From contig NZ_CP121695.1 of assembly GCF_029761915.1 (NCBI RefSeq), forward strand, positions 1,765,501-1,829,500: a stretch of 64,000 nt of DNA, given 5' to 3'. The notes below the pieces were generated by a model. That model was not told the DNA's origin and made no database searches. It worked only from the letters and a program-made list of their open reading frames with translations. Below, one piece after another: positions 47,126 to 57,998 of the stretch (position 1 is the first letter of the stretch; every line of letters starts with the position of its first letter). Origin of the DNA: Bradyrhizobium sp. CB1650 (GTDB lineage Bacteria > Pseudomonadota > Alphaproteobacteria > Rhizobiales > Xanthobacteraceae). A program made the translations under genes and the position numbers.

Positions 47126-49174
47126 ATGGGACAAGACGTCAGAAGTCCCCGAGGTCCACGGTGCATTGCGCTGGTGGGCCCTTTCCAAAGCGGTAAAACC
47201 ACTCTTCTTGAAGCAATACTGGCGCGAACGGGCGCAATCCCGCGCGCCGGAAGCGTCGATGCCGGAACTTCCGTCGGCGACGCCAGTCCCGAGGCCCGCC
47301 ATCACAAGATGACCGTCGGGCTGACTGCCGCCACCACGAGTTTCATGGGCGACAGCTACACCTTCCTCGATTGTCCCGGGTCCGTCGAATTCGCCAACGA
47401 CATGCGCGCCACGCTGCCCGCGGTCGATGCCGCAGTCGTGGTCTGCGAGGCTGACGAGAAGAAGCTGCCGCAGCTTCAGATCATCCTGCGCGAGCTGGAG
47501 GAGCTGAAGGTCCCGCGTTTCCTGTTCCTCAACAAGATCGACCGGGCCAACGAGCGCGTCCGCGAAACGCTCGCAACGCTCCAGCCGGCCTCCCGCGTGC
47601 CGCTGGTGCTGCGCCAGATCCCGATCTGGAAGGGCGAGCTGATCGAGGGCTTCGTCGATCTCGCGCTGGAGCGCGCATTCGTCTATCGCGAGCACAAGGC
47701 GTCCGAGGTGATCGCGCTCGAAGGCGGCGATCTCGACCGCGAGAAGGAAGCCCGCTTCTCAATGCTGGAGAAGCTCGCCGATCACGACGACGCGCTGATG
47801 GAGCAGTTGCTCGAAGACATCCAGCCGCCGCGCGATGCCGTGTTCGACGATCTCGCCCGCGAATTGCGCGAAGGCCTGATCTGTCCGGTGCTGTTAGGTT
47901 CCGCCGCGCGCGAGAATGGCGTGCTGCGCCTGATGAAGGCGCTGCGCCATGAGGCGCCCGGCATCGCCGAGACTGCGAAGCGTCTCGCTGCGCCGGACGG
48001 CAAGGATGCGCTCGGCTACGTCTTCAAGACGCTGCACTCCCAGCACGGCGGCAAGCTGTCGCTGACGCGACTCATCGCCGGCCATCTCGATGACGGCGCC
48101 ACGCTGCAATCCTCTTCCGGAGGCGCCGGCCGCGTCTCCGGCATTCTCGCCGTCAACGGCGCCTACGACACCAAGCGTGCCGCGGCGGAAGCCGGTGATA
48201 CGGTGGCGCTCGCCAAGCTCGATCCGGTCAAGACCGGCGACATGGTCTCGAGCGGAAAGACCCAACCGACGGCCTTGGTCGCCGCAGAACCGACGCCGCC
48301 GGTGCTCGCGGCGTCGATTGCGGCGAGCGATCGCAAGGACGATGTGAAGCTCGGACAGGCGCTGGCGCGGCTGCACGAGGAAGATCCCTCGCTCGCCGTC
48401 GTGATGAACGCCCAGACCCATGACACCGTGCTATGGGGGCAGGGCGAGATGCATCTGCGCGTTGCGGTCGAGCGCCTGCGCGACCGCTTCGGCGTCAACG
48501 TGAAGTCGCATCCGCCCGCGATCGGCTATCAGGAGACCATCCGCAAGCCGATCACCCAGCGGGGCCGGCACAAGAAGCAGTCCGGCGGCCACGGGCAGTT
48601 CGGCGACGTCGTGCTCGACATCAGGCCGCTGCCGCGCGGCGACGGCTTCAAGTTCGCCGAGAAGGTGGTCGGCGGCGCCGTGCCGCGCAACTACATCCCG
48701 GCGGTGGAAGAGGGTGTCGTCGACGGGCTCGCGCGCGGGCCGCTCGGCTTTCCCGTCACCGACGTGCAGGTGACGCTCACCGACGGCTCCTATCATAGCG
48801 TCGACTCCTCCGACCTCGCCTTCCGCACGGCGGCGCGGGTCGGGCTCAACGAAGGCCTGCCGCAATGCCAGCCGGTGCTGCTGGAGCCGATCCACGTGGT
48901 CGAGATCGTCTGCCCGACGGACGCCACCGCCAAGATCAACGCGATCCTGTCGGCACGGCGCGGCCAGATCCTCGGCTTCGACACCCGCGACGGCTGGAGC
49001 GGCTGGGACTGCGTCCGCGCCATGATGCCGGAGGCCGAGATCGGCGAGCTGATCGTGGAGCTGCGCTCGGCCACCGCCGGCGCCGGCAGCTTCACCCGTA
49101 CCTTCGACCACATGGCCGAGGTGACCGGGCGCGCCGCCGACCAGATCATCGCCGCACATCGCGACGCGGCGTGA
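47126..49174 (+). CDS. Elongation factor G-like GTPase, degenerate G-domain
   Basis: A 682-residue EF-G homologue (domains I-V by length and by late motifs such as GHGQFGDV and VELRSATAGAGSFTR). The P-loop GPFQSGKT (18-25) and NKID (136-139) are kept. G3 reads DCPGSVEF: Ser86 replaces the histidine of DTPGH, and the RGITI switch segment is absent (HHKMTVGLTAATTSF). This marks an EF-G paralogue rather than the main FusA, which is normally next to tuf and rps genes. AGGAGG lies before ATG 47126. GTP hydrolysis, if any, must differ. Confidence 0.93.
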   Translation: MGQDVRSPRGPRCIALVGPFQSGKTTLLEAILARTGAIPRAGSVDAGTSVGDASPEARHHKMTVGLTAATTSFMGDSYTFLDCPGSVEFANDMRATLPAVDAAVVVCEADEKKLPQLQIILRELEELKVPRFLFLNKIDRANERVRETLATLQPASRVPLVLRQIPIWKGELIEGFVDLALERAFVYREHKASEVIALEGGDLDREKEARFSMLEKLADHDDALMEQLLEDIQPPRDAVFDDLARELREGLICPVLLGSAARENGVLRLMKALRHEAPGIAETAKRLAAPDGKDALGYVFKTLHSQHGGKLSLTRLIAGHLDDGATLQSSSGGAGRVSGILAVNGAYDTKRAAAEAGDTVALAKLDPVKTGDMVSSGKTQPTALVAAEPTPPVLAASIAASDRKDDVKLGQALARLHEEDPSLAVVMNAQTHDTVLWGQGEMHLRVAVERLRDRFGVNVKSHPPAIGYQETIRKPITQRGRHKKQSGGHGQFGDVVLDIRPLPRGDGFKFAEKVVGGAVPRNYIPAVEEGVVDGLARGPLGFPVTDVQVTLTDGSYHSVDSSDLAFRTAARVGLNEGLPQCQPVLLEPIHVVEIVCPTDATAKINAILSARRGQILGFDTRDGWSGWDCVRAMMPEAEIGELIVELRSATAGAGSFTRTFDHMAEVTGRAADQIIAAHRDAA

Positions 49175-49203
49175 GCCAACTCTCGCGGTAAGGGACGCAC
49201 CGC

Positions 49204-49256
49204 CCTCTCACTCCTTCTCCCCGCTCTTGCGGGGCAGAGGGAGGGCTGAGGGGTAT
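49204..49256. repeat. CTCCTTCTCCCCGC-type repeat
   Basis: CTTCTCCCCGCTCTTGCGGGG followed by AGAGGGAGGGCTGAGGGG. Half of the element has decayed. Between the EF-G-like and DUF1275 genes. Confidence 0.55.
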
Positions 49257-49329
49257 TGACCGCGCGTCCTTCTCAAGCCGGCGGAATTGATCGACACTGC
49301 CCCGATGTCACGACGATGGTGCATCGGGG

Positions 49330-49974
49330 ATGTTGGACTCGTTTCGCAATATTGCGCTGGCCTGTGCGCTCAGTGCGCTCGCCGGCTATGTCGATGGCAT
49401 CGGCTTTCTGCATCTCGGCGGCCTGTTCGTCTCGTTCATGAGCGGCAATTCCACACGATTGGGCGTCAGTCTAGCGGACGCCCAATGGTGGCAGGCCGCC
49501 GAGGCGTTCGGGTTGATCGTGCTGTTCGTCGCTGGCGCGGCCGCCGGCAGCCTGGTGGTGCTCGGTGGCGGCGTCGAGCGGCAGCCCTGGCTGCTCCTGA
49601 GCGAAGCCGTGCTGCTTGCGGGCGCCGCACTGTCCCACGCCTACGGCCTGCCCGGCCTTGCGATTGCAGCCATCGTGCTCGCAATGGGCCTGGAGAACGC
49701 CGTATTCCAGATAGACGGCGGCGCGGGCCTCGGCCTCACCTATGTCACCGGCGCGCTGATCAAGGTCGGTCAATTGCTTGCCGTCGGTCTCACGGGCGGA
49801 CCGCGCTGGGGCTGGGCGCCCAACCTGTTGCTCTGGGCGGCCCTGGTCGCGGGTTCGGCCGCGGGCGCGCTGGCCTATGCCCGGATCAACCTCGCCGCGA
49901 TCTGGTTCGCCGCGGCGGCAGCGCTCGCGATTGGCGCCGTCGTCGCCGCCGCCCCGCGACGCGCGCGTGCTTGA
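49330..49974 (+). CDS. DUF1275 (YoaK-like) membrane protein
   Basis: A 214-residue protein with six hydrophobic helices. The family motif GYVDGIGFLHLGGLFVSFMS and GNSTRLG near the N-terminus and AMGLENAVFQIDG with TYVTGALIKVGQ later are characteristic. DUF1275 proteins are likely transporters of unknown substrate. Start ATG 49330; the ribosome site is weak (GGGG). Confidence 0.9.
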   Translation: MLDSFRNIALACALSALAGYVDGIGFLHLGGLFVSFMSGNSTRLGVSLADAQWWQAAEAFGLIVLFVAGAAAGSLVVLGGGVERQPWLLLSEAVLLAGAALSHAYGLPGLAIAAIVLAMGLENAVFQIDGGAGLGLTYVTGALIKVGQLLAVGLTGGPRWGWAPNLLLWAALVAGSAAGALAYARINLAAIWFAAAAALAIGAVVAAAPRRARA

Positions 49975-50055
49975 CAGGGCCCACGGGACGCGAAATGGAT
50001 CGCCGCAAGACCACCGGGGAGGGACCATGCAGGCCTGCGGCTTGAGAGGACGATC

Positions 50056-50889
50056 GTGACCAAGGCTCCCGCAGCTTGCTTGATCGGATGGCCGGCGGCG
50101 CATTCGCGCTCACCGCTGATCCATCACTACTGGTTGCGCACGCTCGGCATCGCCGGCGGCTATGTCATCGAGGCGGTGCCGCCCGAGGATCTGCGCGACT
50201 TCGTGCTGCGGCTGTCGCTGCGTGGCTTCGTCGGCGCCAACGTCACCATCCCGCACAAGGAGGGCGTGCTGGCGCTCTCGACGCCCGACGCTCGCGCCAG
50301 GGCAGTCGGTGCCGCCAACACGCTATGGTTCGAGAGTGGCGAGTTGCATTCGACCAACACCGATGTCGAGGGCTTCATCAACAATCTCGACGCCAGCGCA
50401 CCCGGTTGGGACACGGCCGAGGAGGCGCTGGTGCTGGGCGCCGGCGGTTCCTCGCGCGCGATCGTGTTCGGCCTGCTCGAACGCGGCGTCGGTCGCGTTC
50501 ATCTCGCCAATCGCACCATTGCCCGCGCCGAGATGCTTGCAACGCAGTTCGGGCCGAACGTGCATCCCATTGCGTGGGATGGGATCGACGACGTTCTGCC
50601 GCGGGCAAAATTGCTGGTGAACACGACCTCGCTCGGCATGCACGGCCAGCCCTCGCTCGACGTTGATGTGACACGCCTGCCGCAGGCTGCCGTGGTCGCG
50701 GATCTCGTCTATGTTCCACTGGTCACGCCGCTGCTCGCGGCCGCGCAGGCGTGCGGGCTGAAGACCGCGGACGGGCTCGGCATGCTGCTGCATCAGGCGG
50801 TGCGCGGCTTCGAGTTGTGGTTCGGCCAAAGGCCGCAGGTGACAGCGGAACTGCGCGCGCTGGTCGAGGCCGATCTCACAAAATCTTGA
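50056..50889 (+). CDS. aroE: Shikimate dehydrogenase family protein
   Basis: A 277-residue NADPH-dependent enzyme. The catalytic Lys lies in NVTIPHKEG, Asp in NTDVEGF, and the Rossmann fold is ALVLGAGGSSRAIVFGL with the NRT loop. Starts at GTG 50056, AGGA upstream. It stands alone, not in an aro or coaE cluster, so it could be a paralogue (for example quinate/shikimate type) and not the main AroE. Confidence 0.92.
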   Translation: MTKAPAACLIGWPAAHSRSPLIHHYWLRTLGIAGGYVIEAVPPEDLRDFVLRLSLRGFVGANVTIPHKEGVLALSTPDARARAVGAANTLWFESGELHSTNTDVEGFINNLDASAPGWDTAEEALVLGAGGSSRAIVFGLLERGVGRVHLANRTIARAEMLATQFGPNVHPIAWDGIDDVLPRAKLLVNTTSLGMHGQPSLDVDVTRLPQAAVVADLVYVPLVTPLLAAAQACGLKTADGLGMLLHQAVRGFELWFGQRPQVTAELRALVEADLTKS

Positions 50890-50945
50890 GAGAATAGTGG
50901 GCGATCTCCGGAGTTCTGTCTCCGTGGGGACAATCGGAGATCGTC

Positions 50946-51572
50946 ATGACTGTTCAACGTGTAAGTTTCGCACGCCCGCTTTTCGCCGTCGCGATGGTGG
51001 CTTTCTCGACCCTTTACGCATTCGCGCAGAAGGCGCCGGTGCCCACGCGCGTGCGCGGCACCATCGAAAGCGTCAATGGCGACGTGATGGACGTCAAGTC
51101 GCGCAGCGGTGAAGATGTCAAACTCCACATCGCATCCGACGTGAATGTGGCCGGCGTCACCAAGATCGGGCTGTCCGACATCAAGATCGGCTCCTTCGTT
51201 GGTGCGACCACCGTGCCCGGGCCCGACGGCGGCCAGAACGCCGTGGAGGTGCATGTGTTTCCGGAGAGCATGCGCGGCACCGGCGAAGGCTCGCGCCCCT
51301 ACGACCTGAAGCCGAACTCCAGCATGACCAATGCGACGGTGGCGGAGAGTGTGGTCGGCAATGACGGCCATACGCTGCTTGTGAAATACAAGGACGGCGA
51401 GAAGAAGGTGTTCGTCGCCGACAATACCCCTGTTGTGACCTTCGTGCCCGGCGACAAATCCGATCTGAAGGCCGGCGCCAAGGTCGTTGCTTTCATGAAG
51501 CAGTTGCCCGACGGGTCGTTCGAGACCAACCGCGTCAGCGTCGGTCGCGATGGCCTGACGCCGCCGATGTGA
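50946..51572 (+). CDS. Exported hypothetical protein, twin A
   Basis: A 208-residue protein: signal peptide to FAQ, then two beta-rich repeats (VRGTIESVNGDVMDVKSRSG and VKYKDGEKKVFVADNTPVV). The DUF5666-like layout is suggestive. GGAG lies 6 bases before ATG 50946. The following gene is a clear paralogue of the same length with shared motifs VHVFPE, NSTMTNATV-type SMTNATVAE and VGRDGLTPPM. Confidence 0.8.
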   Translation: MTVQRVSFARPLFAVAMVAFSTLYAFAQKAPVPTRVRGTIESVNGDVMDVKSRSGEDVKLHIASDVNVAGVTKIGLSDIKIGSFVGATTVPGPDGGQNAVEVHVFPESMRGTGEGSRPYDLKPNSSMTNATVAESVVGNDGHTLLVKYKDGEKKVFVADNTPVVTFVPGDKSDLKAGAKVVAFMKQLPDGSFETNRVSVGRDGLTPPM

Positions 51573-51650
51573 TCGGCGTCGCGGCGGAATAGCGGTGGTC
51601 GCGCGGGGTTGCCCTCACCGACCGCCGCAACGCCCCGGAGAGACAAGGCC

Positions 51651-52277
51651 ATGCCGAAGTTGACCGACCTGATTCCACGCCTCGTCGTGGCCGCGTTCTC
51701 TGCCTGCATCATCGCTTCATCCGTCTCGGCGCAACAGGCGCCGACGGTGCGCATTCGCGGCACCATCGAGAGCGTCGACGGCAACACGCTCGGCATCAAG
51801 ACGCGCGAAGGAAGCGACGTGAAGGTGAACATGACCGACAACGTCGCCGTGTTCGCCGTCGTCAAGACCTCGCTGTCGGAGATCAAGGAAGGCTCCTATA
51901 TCGGCGTCACCGGCATGCCGGAGCCCGACGGCACGCAGAGGGCGATCGCGGTCCACATCTTCCCCGAGAACCAGCGCGGTGCGGCCGAAGGCTTCCGGCC
52001 CTGGGATGCGCGCGCCAACTCGACGATGACCAATGCGACCGTGGCACAGACGGTGAAAGGCACCGACGGGCAGAACATCCTGATGAAGTACAAGGATGGC
52101 GAGAAGAACGTGGTGGTGCCGCCGGACACGCCGATCGTCACCTTCGTTGCCGGCGACAAGTCCGAGATCAAGCCGGGCGCGAAGCTCATCATCTTCGCCG
52201 CGGCGAAGAAGGAGGACGGCTCGCTGGAGGCCAACCGCGTCAATGTCGGCCGCGACGGGATTACGCCGCCGATGTGA
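51651..52277 (+). CDS. Exported hypothetical protein, twin B
   Basis: A 208-residue protein, twin of the preceding gene: signal peptide to VSAQQ, then IRGTIESVDGNTLGIKTREG, VHIFPENQRG, NSTMTNATVAQTV, MKYKDGEKNVVVPPDTPIV and closing VGRDGITPPM. GGAGAGA-type CGGAGAGACAAGG precedes ATG 51651. The two lie 78 bases apart in the same direction. No function known. Confidence 0.8.
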   Translation: MPKLTDLIPRLVVAAFSACIIASSVSAQQAPTVRIRGTIESVDGNTLGIKTREGSDVKVNMTDNVAVFAVVKTSLSEIKEGSYIGVTGMPEPDGTQRAIAVHIFPENQRGAAEGFRPWDARANSTMTNATVAQTVKGTDGQNILMKYKDGEKNVVVPPDTPIVTFVAGDKSEIKPGAKLIIFAAAKKEDGSLEANRVNVGRDGITPPM

Positions 52278-52307
52278 AGGCGAGGCAGCCGCCGCCACAT
52301 CCTCAGT

Positions 52308-53866
<1,559 letters not shown>

Positions 53867-54088
53867 CGGGCCGGTTCCATCCCGTCGCCGCGCTGCGGCG
53901 GGAATTTCAATGTTAACAAATGGTTACCGGGGTACCGGCGCTCCGGGTTCCGTAACGATTCATCATATTTTTTGAAGCCAAGTTAGCCCTGTTGGCTTTA
54001 TAAGGCGGAAAGCAAATCAGGGATGCGGGGCCCGTCCGGGCACCCGATGGTTGTAGCGGGGATCCCTGATAGTTGCGTGGGGGATCAT

Positions 54089-55432
54089 ATGAGCCGCAAA
54101 TATTTCGGGACGGACGGGATTCGGGGCCGCGCCAACGGACTGATCACGCCGGAGCTCGCGCTCAAGGTCGGTCAGGCGGCTGGCCTTGCGTTTCAGCGCG
54201 GCGAACACCGCCATCGCGTCGTGATCGGCAAGGACACCCGCCTGTCCGGCTACATGATCGAATATGCGATGGTCGCGGGCTTCACCTCCGTCGGCATGGA
54301 CGTGCTGCTGGTCGGCCCGATGCCGACGCCGGCGGTGGCGATGCTGACGAAGTCGATGCGCGCCGATCTCGGCGTGATGATTTCGGCCTCGCACAATCTG
54401 TTCGAGGACAACGGCATCAAGCTGTTCGGGCCGCAGGGCTTCAAGCTCTCCGACGACGTCGAGAGGCAGATCGAGCAGCTCCTCGACGAATCCCTCGACA
54501 AGCGGCTTGCCCAGAGCGCGAGCCTCGGTCGCGCCCGCCGCATCGACGGCGTGCACGACCGCTACATCGAATTCGCCAAGCGCACGCTGCCGCGCGACCT
54601 GTCGCTGGACGGCCTGCGCGTCGTCATCGATTGCGCCAATGGCGCCGCCTACAAGGTCGTGCCGGAAGCGCTGTGGGAGCTCGGTGCCGACGTGGTGTCG
54701 ATCGGCGTCGAGCCCGACGGTTTCAACATCAACAAGGAATGCGGCTCGACCTCGCCGGAAGCGCTGGCAAAGAAGGTGCGCGAGATGCGCGCCGACATCG
54801 GCATCGCGCTGGACGGCGACGCCGACCGCGTCATCCTGGTCGACGAGCGCGGCCACCTCGTCGATGGCGATCAGCTCCTCGCGGTGATCGCGCAGAGCTG
54901 GAAGGAAGACGGACGGCTGTCGCGGCCCGGCATCGTCGCGACCGTGATGTCCAATCTCGGGCTCGAGCGCTTCCTGAAAGAGCAGGGCCTCGATCTCGTG
55001 CGTACGCCGGTCGGTGACCGCTACGTGCTCGAGCAGATGCTGAACGGCGGCTACAATCTCGGCGGCGAGCAGTCCGGCCACATCATCCTGTCCGACTATG
55101 CGACGACCGGCGACGGTTTCGTCGCTGCGTTGCAGGTGCTGGCGGTGGTGCAGAGGCTGCGTCGGCCCGTCTCGGAAGTCTGCCACCGCTTCGATCCACT
55201 GCCGCAGATCCTGAAGAACGTTCGCTACAAGAGCGGCAAGCCGCTCGACGATTCCGACGTCAAATCGGCGATCTCCGACGGCGAGAAGCGGCTCAACGGC
55301 CACGGCCGCCTCCTGATCCGCTCCTCCGGCACCGAACCGGTGATCCGCGTGATGGGCGAGGGCGAGGACCGCATCCTGGTCGAGGAAGTCGTCGACACCA
55401 TCGTCACGGCGCTCGGGCAGGCGGCGGTTTAA
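54089..55432 (+). CDS. glmM: Phosphoglucosamine mutase
   Basis: A 447-residue enzyme making glucosamine 1-phosphate for UDP-GlcNAc. Catalytic Ser in [18 protein letters not shown], metal loop ALDGDADR, substrate loop GGEQSGH, and the phosphate loop [12 protein letters not shown] are all visible. ATG 54089 ([13 protein letters not shown]). The upstream gap (53867-54088) holds an AAGCCAA/TTGGCTT hairpin near 53977-54000. Confidence 0.97.
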   Translation: MSRKYFGTDGIRGRANGLITPELALKVGQAAGLAFQRGEHRHRVVIGKDTRLSGYMIEYAMVAGFTSVGMDVLLVGPMPTPAVAMLTKSMRADLGVMISASHNLFEDNGIKLFGPQGFKLSDDVERQIEQLLDESLDKRLAQSASLGRARRIDGVHDRYIEFAKRTLPRDLSLDGLRVVIDCANGAAYKVVPEALWELGADVVSIGVEPDGFNINKECGSTSPEALAKKVREMRADIGIALDGDADRVILVDERGHLVDGDQLLAVIAQSWKEDGRLSRPGIVATVMSNLGLERFLKEQGLDLVRTPVGDRYVLEQMLNGGYNLGGEQSGHIILSDYATTGDGFVAALQVLAVVQRLRRPVSEVCHRFDPLPQILKNVRYKSGKPLDDSDVKSAISDGEKRLNGHGRLLIRSSGTEPVIRVMGEGEDRILVEEVVDTIVTALGQAAV

Positions 55433-55493
55433 GCGCATCCCAGCCATCGGCGATTGGCGGTGGTTCCATCGCCATGGGCGTCGTAACTAGCAG

Positions 55494-56783
55494 ATGCGGC
55501 GGTTCGCCGCGCCTGCCGGGATTCCTCCATTGAACAAGCCTGTCGTCGTATCCGAGGAAACGCTGACCGAGCCCGTCGTCGTGGCCTATGTGGCATCCGC
55601 CGCGGCGAGGCCGAGCGCGGGGCCGGCCTATATCGTGCTCGCCGGCATCAGCTTCTCGCATTTCCTCAACGACACCATGCAGTCGTTGATCGCCTCGGTG
55701 TACCCGATCCTCAAGGACACCTACGCGCTCGACTTCGCGCAGATCGGCATGATCACGCTGGCCTTCCAGTTCACGGCCTCGCTGCTTCAGCCGGTGGTCG
55801 GGCACTACACCGACAAGAAGGCGCAGCCCTATTCGCTCGCGGTCGGCATGGCGTCGACCTTCTTCGGCCTGCTGCTGCTCAGCATCGCGCACCAATATCT
55901 CGTCATCCTCGTTGCCGCCGCGCTGGTCGGTCTCGGCTCGGCGGTGTTCCATCCGGAATCCGCGCGCATCGCGCGGCTCGCCTCCGGAGGCCGCTACGGC
56001 TTCGCGCAATCGGTGTTCCAGCTCGGCGGTAGCTTCGGCACCTCGATGGGCCCGGTGCTCGCCGCGCTCATCGTCGTGCCGTTCGGGCAGGGCAGCATCG
56101 CCTGGTTCTCATCGATCGCGTTCCTCGCGATTCTCATCCTCTGGCGCATCGGCCGCTGGTACGCGCCGCAGATCACGACGAAGAAGCCGGCGCCGGCGCA
56201 CGCCCGGCCCGGCGGGCCGAGCTCGCGCCGCGTCGCGGTCGCGCTTGTCGTGCTGGTGGCGCTGTTGTTCTCCAAGCAGCTCTACGTCTCGAGCCTGTCG
56301 AGCTACTACATCTTCTATCTGATCGATCGCTTCGGCGTGTCGACGCAGGCGGCGCAGATCTATCTCTTCGTCTTCCTGGCGGCGAACGCGGTCGGCGCGT
56401 TTTTCGGCGGCCCGCTGGGCGACCGCTTCGGCCGCAAGATCGTGATCTGGATTTCGATCGTCGGCGCGCTGCCGTTCACGCTGGCGTTGCCCTATGCGGG
56501 TCTCGTCGGCAGCGCGATCCTCTCCGTGATCATCGGCCTCATCATCTCCTCGACGACGTCGTCGATCATCGTGTTCGCGCAGGAATTGGTGCCGCACCGC
56601 TTCGGCATGATCTCCGGCGTGTTCTTCGGCGTCGCCTTCGGTATCGGCGGCCTGGGTGCGGCGGTGCTCGGCAAGCTCGCCGACCACACCTCGATCGAGT
56701 TCGTCTACCAGGTCTGCGCCTATTTGCCGGCGATCGGGCTGCTCGCGGTGTTCCTGCCGAAACTGCCGCGGCACGCGCGTTAA
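55494..56783 (+). CDS. MFS transporter, fosmidomycin resistance protein (Fsr)-like
   Basis: A 429-residue 12-helix major-facilitator protein. The N-terminal FSHFLNDTMQSLIASVYPIL and PVVGHYTDKKAQP, with the mid loop GGPLGDRFGRK, match Fsr-type exporters. Start uncertain: ATG 55494 or TTG 55530; neither has a good ribosome site. The real substrate is unknown; fosmidomycin export is one known family activity. Confidence 0.9.
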   Translation: MRRFAAPAGIPPLNKPVVVSEETLTEPVVVAYVASAAARPSAGPAYIVLAGISFSHFLNDTMQSLIASVYPILKDTYALDFAQIGMITLAFQFTASLLQPVVGHYTDKKAQPYSLAVGMASTFFGLLLLSIAHQYLVILVAAALVGLGSAVFHPESARIARLASGGRYGFAQSVFQLGGSFGTSMGPVLAALIVVPFGQGSIAWFSSIAFLAILILWRIGRWYAPQITTKKPAPAHARPGGPSSRRVAVALVVLVALLFSKQLYVSSLSSYYIFYLIDRFGVSTQAAQIYLFVFLAANAVGAFFGGPLGDRFGRKIVIWISIVGALPFTLALPYAGLVGSAILSVIIGLIISSTTSSIIVFAQELVPHRFGMISGVFFGVAFGIGGLGAAVLGKLADHTSIEFVYQVCAYLPAIGLLAVFLPKLPRHAR

Positions 56784-57010
56784 CGCATTCTCTCTGGCTG
56801 CGCCGCGACTTCATACATTGTTAGCGATTGCGACGGGCCGGGCGCCGCATTTTTGCAACGCTCGCGCGCCGATCGCGTGTGCAGTGAGAAAAAATCAACC
56901 TTAAAAATTAGGGTTAAGTGGCGCTTAAGCATTTCCTGCCATCGTCCGCTCGTGAGTTTCCAGAACGTGAGGCGTCCGAATTTGCCTCACCGGCCAAAAG
57001 GACGAAGCCA

Positions 57011-57829
57011 ATGCGTAGCGTTAAGTCTCTCCTTGCCGCGGGTGCGGCAAGCCTGATCTCGTCGACGGCGTTTGCCGCCGATATGCCGATCGCGGCACCG
57101 CCTCCCATGTACGCGCCGGCTCCGCCCGCCGACTTCGGCGGCTGGTATCTGCGCGGCGACATCGGCATCAGCAACCAGAGAGTGGACAAGCTTACTCCGA
57201 GCTTCGTGGATCCCGGCATCAGCATTGCATCAACGCAAGGTCTCGGCTTCGACTCGGCAGGCATCTTCGGTCTCGGTGCCGGCTACAGATTCAACAACTG
57301 GTTCCGTGCTGACGTCACCGGTGAATATCGCAGCAATGCCAATCTGCACGGTTTCCAGATCATCAACTTCAATGGCGCTCCGGCATTCACCGACGAGTAT
57401 CACGGCAGCAAGTCGGAGTGGCTGGTCCTCGCCAACGCCTACGTCGATCTTGGCACCTGGTGGTGCATCACCCCATTCATCGGTGCCGGTGTGGGTGCAT
57501 CACGCAATACCATTTCGAACTTCGAGGATATCAACACGCCGAACGCGAGTGCTGCGTTTGCGCCGACCGCCTCGAAATGGAATTTCGCGTGGGCCGCGCA
57601 CGCCGGTCTTGCCTACAAGGTCAATCCGAGCCTCACGCTCGAACTGGCTTATCGCTACGTGGACCTCGGCGACGCCGTCACCGGCTCTCTCACCGACTTC
57701 ACCGGCTTCACCCGCGGCCGCACCATGCAGTTCAAGGACATCACGTCGCACGACCTCAAGTTCGGCGTGCGCTGGGATCTGAGCAGCCCGCCGGTCTATG
57801 CGCCGCCGCCGCTCGTCACCAAAGGCTGA
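57011..57829 (+). CDS. Outer-membrane beta-barrel protein (Omp25/31-like)
   Basis: A 272-residue exported protein: signal peptide to AFA|AD, a Pro-rich linker PIAAPPPMYAPAPPA, then strands GGWYLRGDIGIS, VTGEYRSNANLH and SLTLELAYRYVDLG. It ends PPPLVTKG, past the last strand, so the usual terminal Phe is not at the end. AAGGACG lies before ATG 57011. A strong terminator follows. Confidence 0.9.
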   Translation: MRSVKSLLAAGAASLISSTAFAADMPIAAPPPMYAPAPPADFGGWYLRGDIGISNQRVDKLTPSFVDPGISIASTQGLGFDSAGIFGLGAGYRFNNWFRADVTGEYRSNANLHGFQIINFNGAPAFTDEYHGSKSEWLVLANAYVDLGTWWCITPFIGAGVGASRNTISNFEDINTPNASAAFAPTASKWNFAWAAHAGLAYKVNPSLTLELAYRYVDLGDAVTGSLTDFTGFTRGRTMQFKDITSHDLKFGVRWDLSSPPVYAPPPLVTKG

Positions 57830-57859
57830 TCGGAAGGCTCGATCGCTTAGGACTTCTTA

Positions 57860-57892
57860 ACGGCGCGGGATCATCCCGCGCCGTTTTGCTTT
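57860..57892 (+). terminator. Rho-independent terminator of the second barrel gene
   Basis: ACGGCGCGGGA and TCCCGCGCCGT (11-bp perfect stem, TCA loop) are followed by TTTGCTTT. It lies 30 bases after the barrel stop. Confidence 0.93.
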
Positions 57893-57998
57893 GCGTATTT
57901 TTCATTGCCGGGCGGCAATCTATGCCGCCCCGCAACCATTGGTTAAGGTTAACGGGCGATGATCACCATCGAAAGTTCGAGTTCGATGGAGCGTTGCA

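Noticed and set aside
47126..49174. Main elongation factor G (fusA)
   Set aside because: Missing DTPGH histidine and RGITI, and no rpsL/rpsG/tuf neighbours; treated as a paralogue.
56880..57000. CtrA-type box (TTAA-N7-TTAAC) upstream of the barrel gene
   Set aside because: The TTAA half-sites near 56905 are 9 bases apart, not 7.
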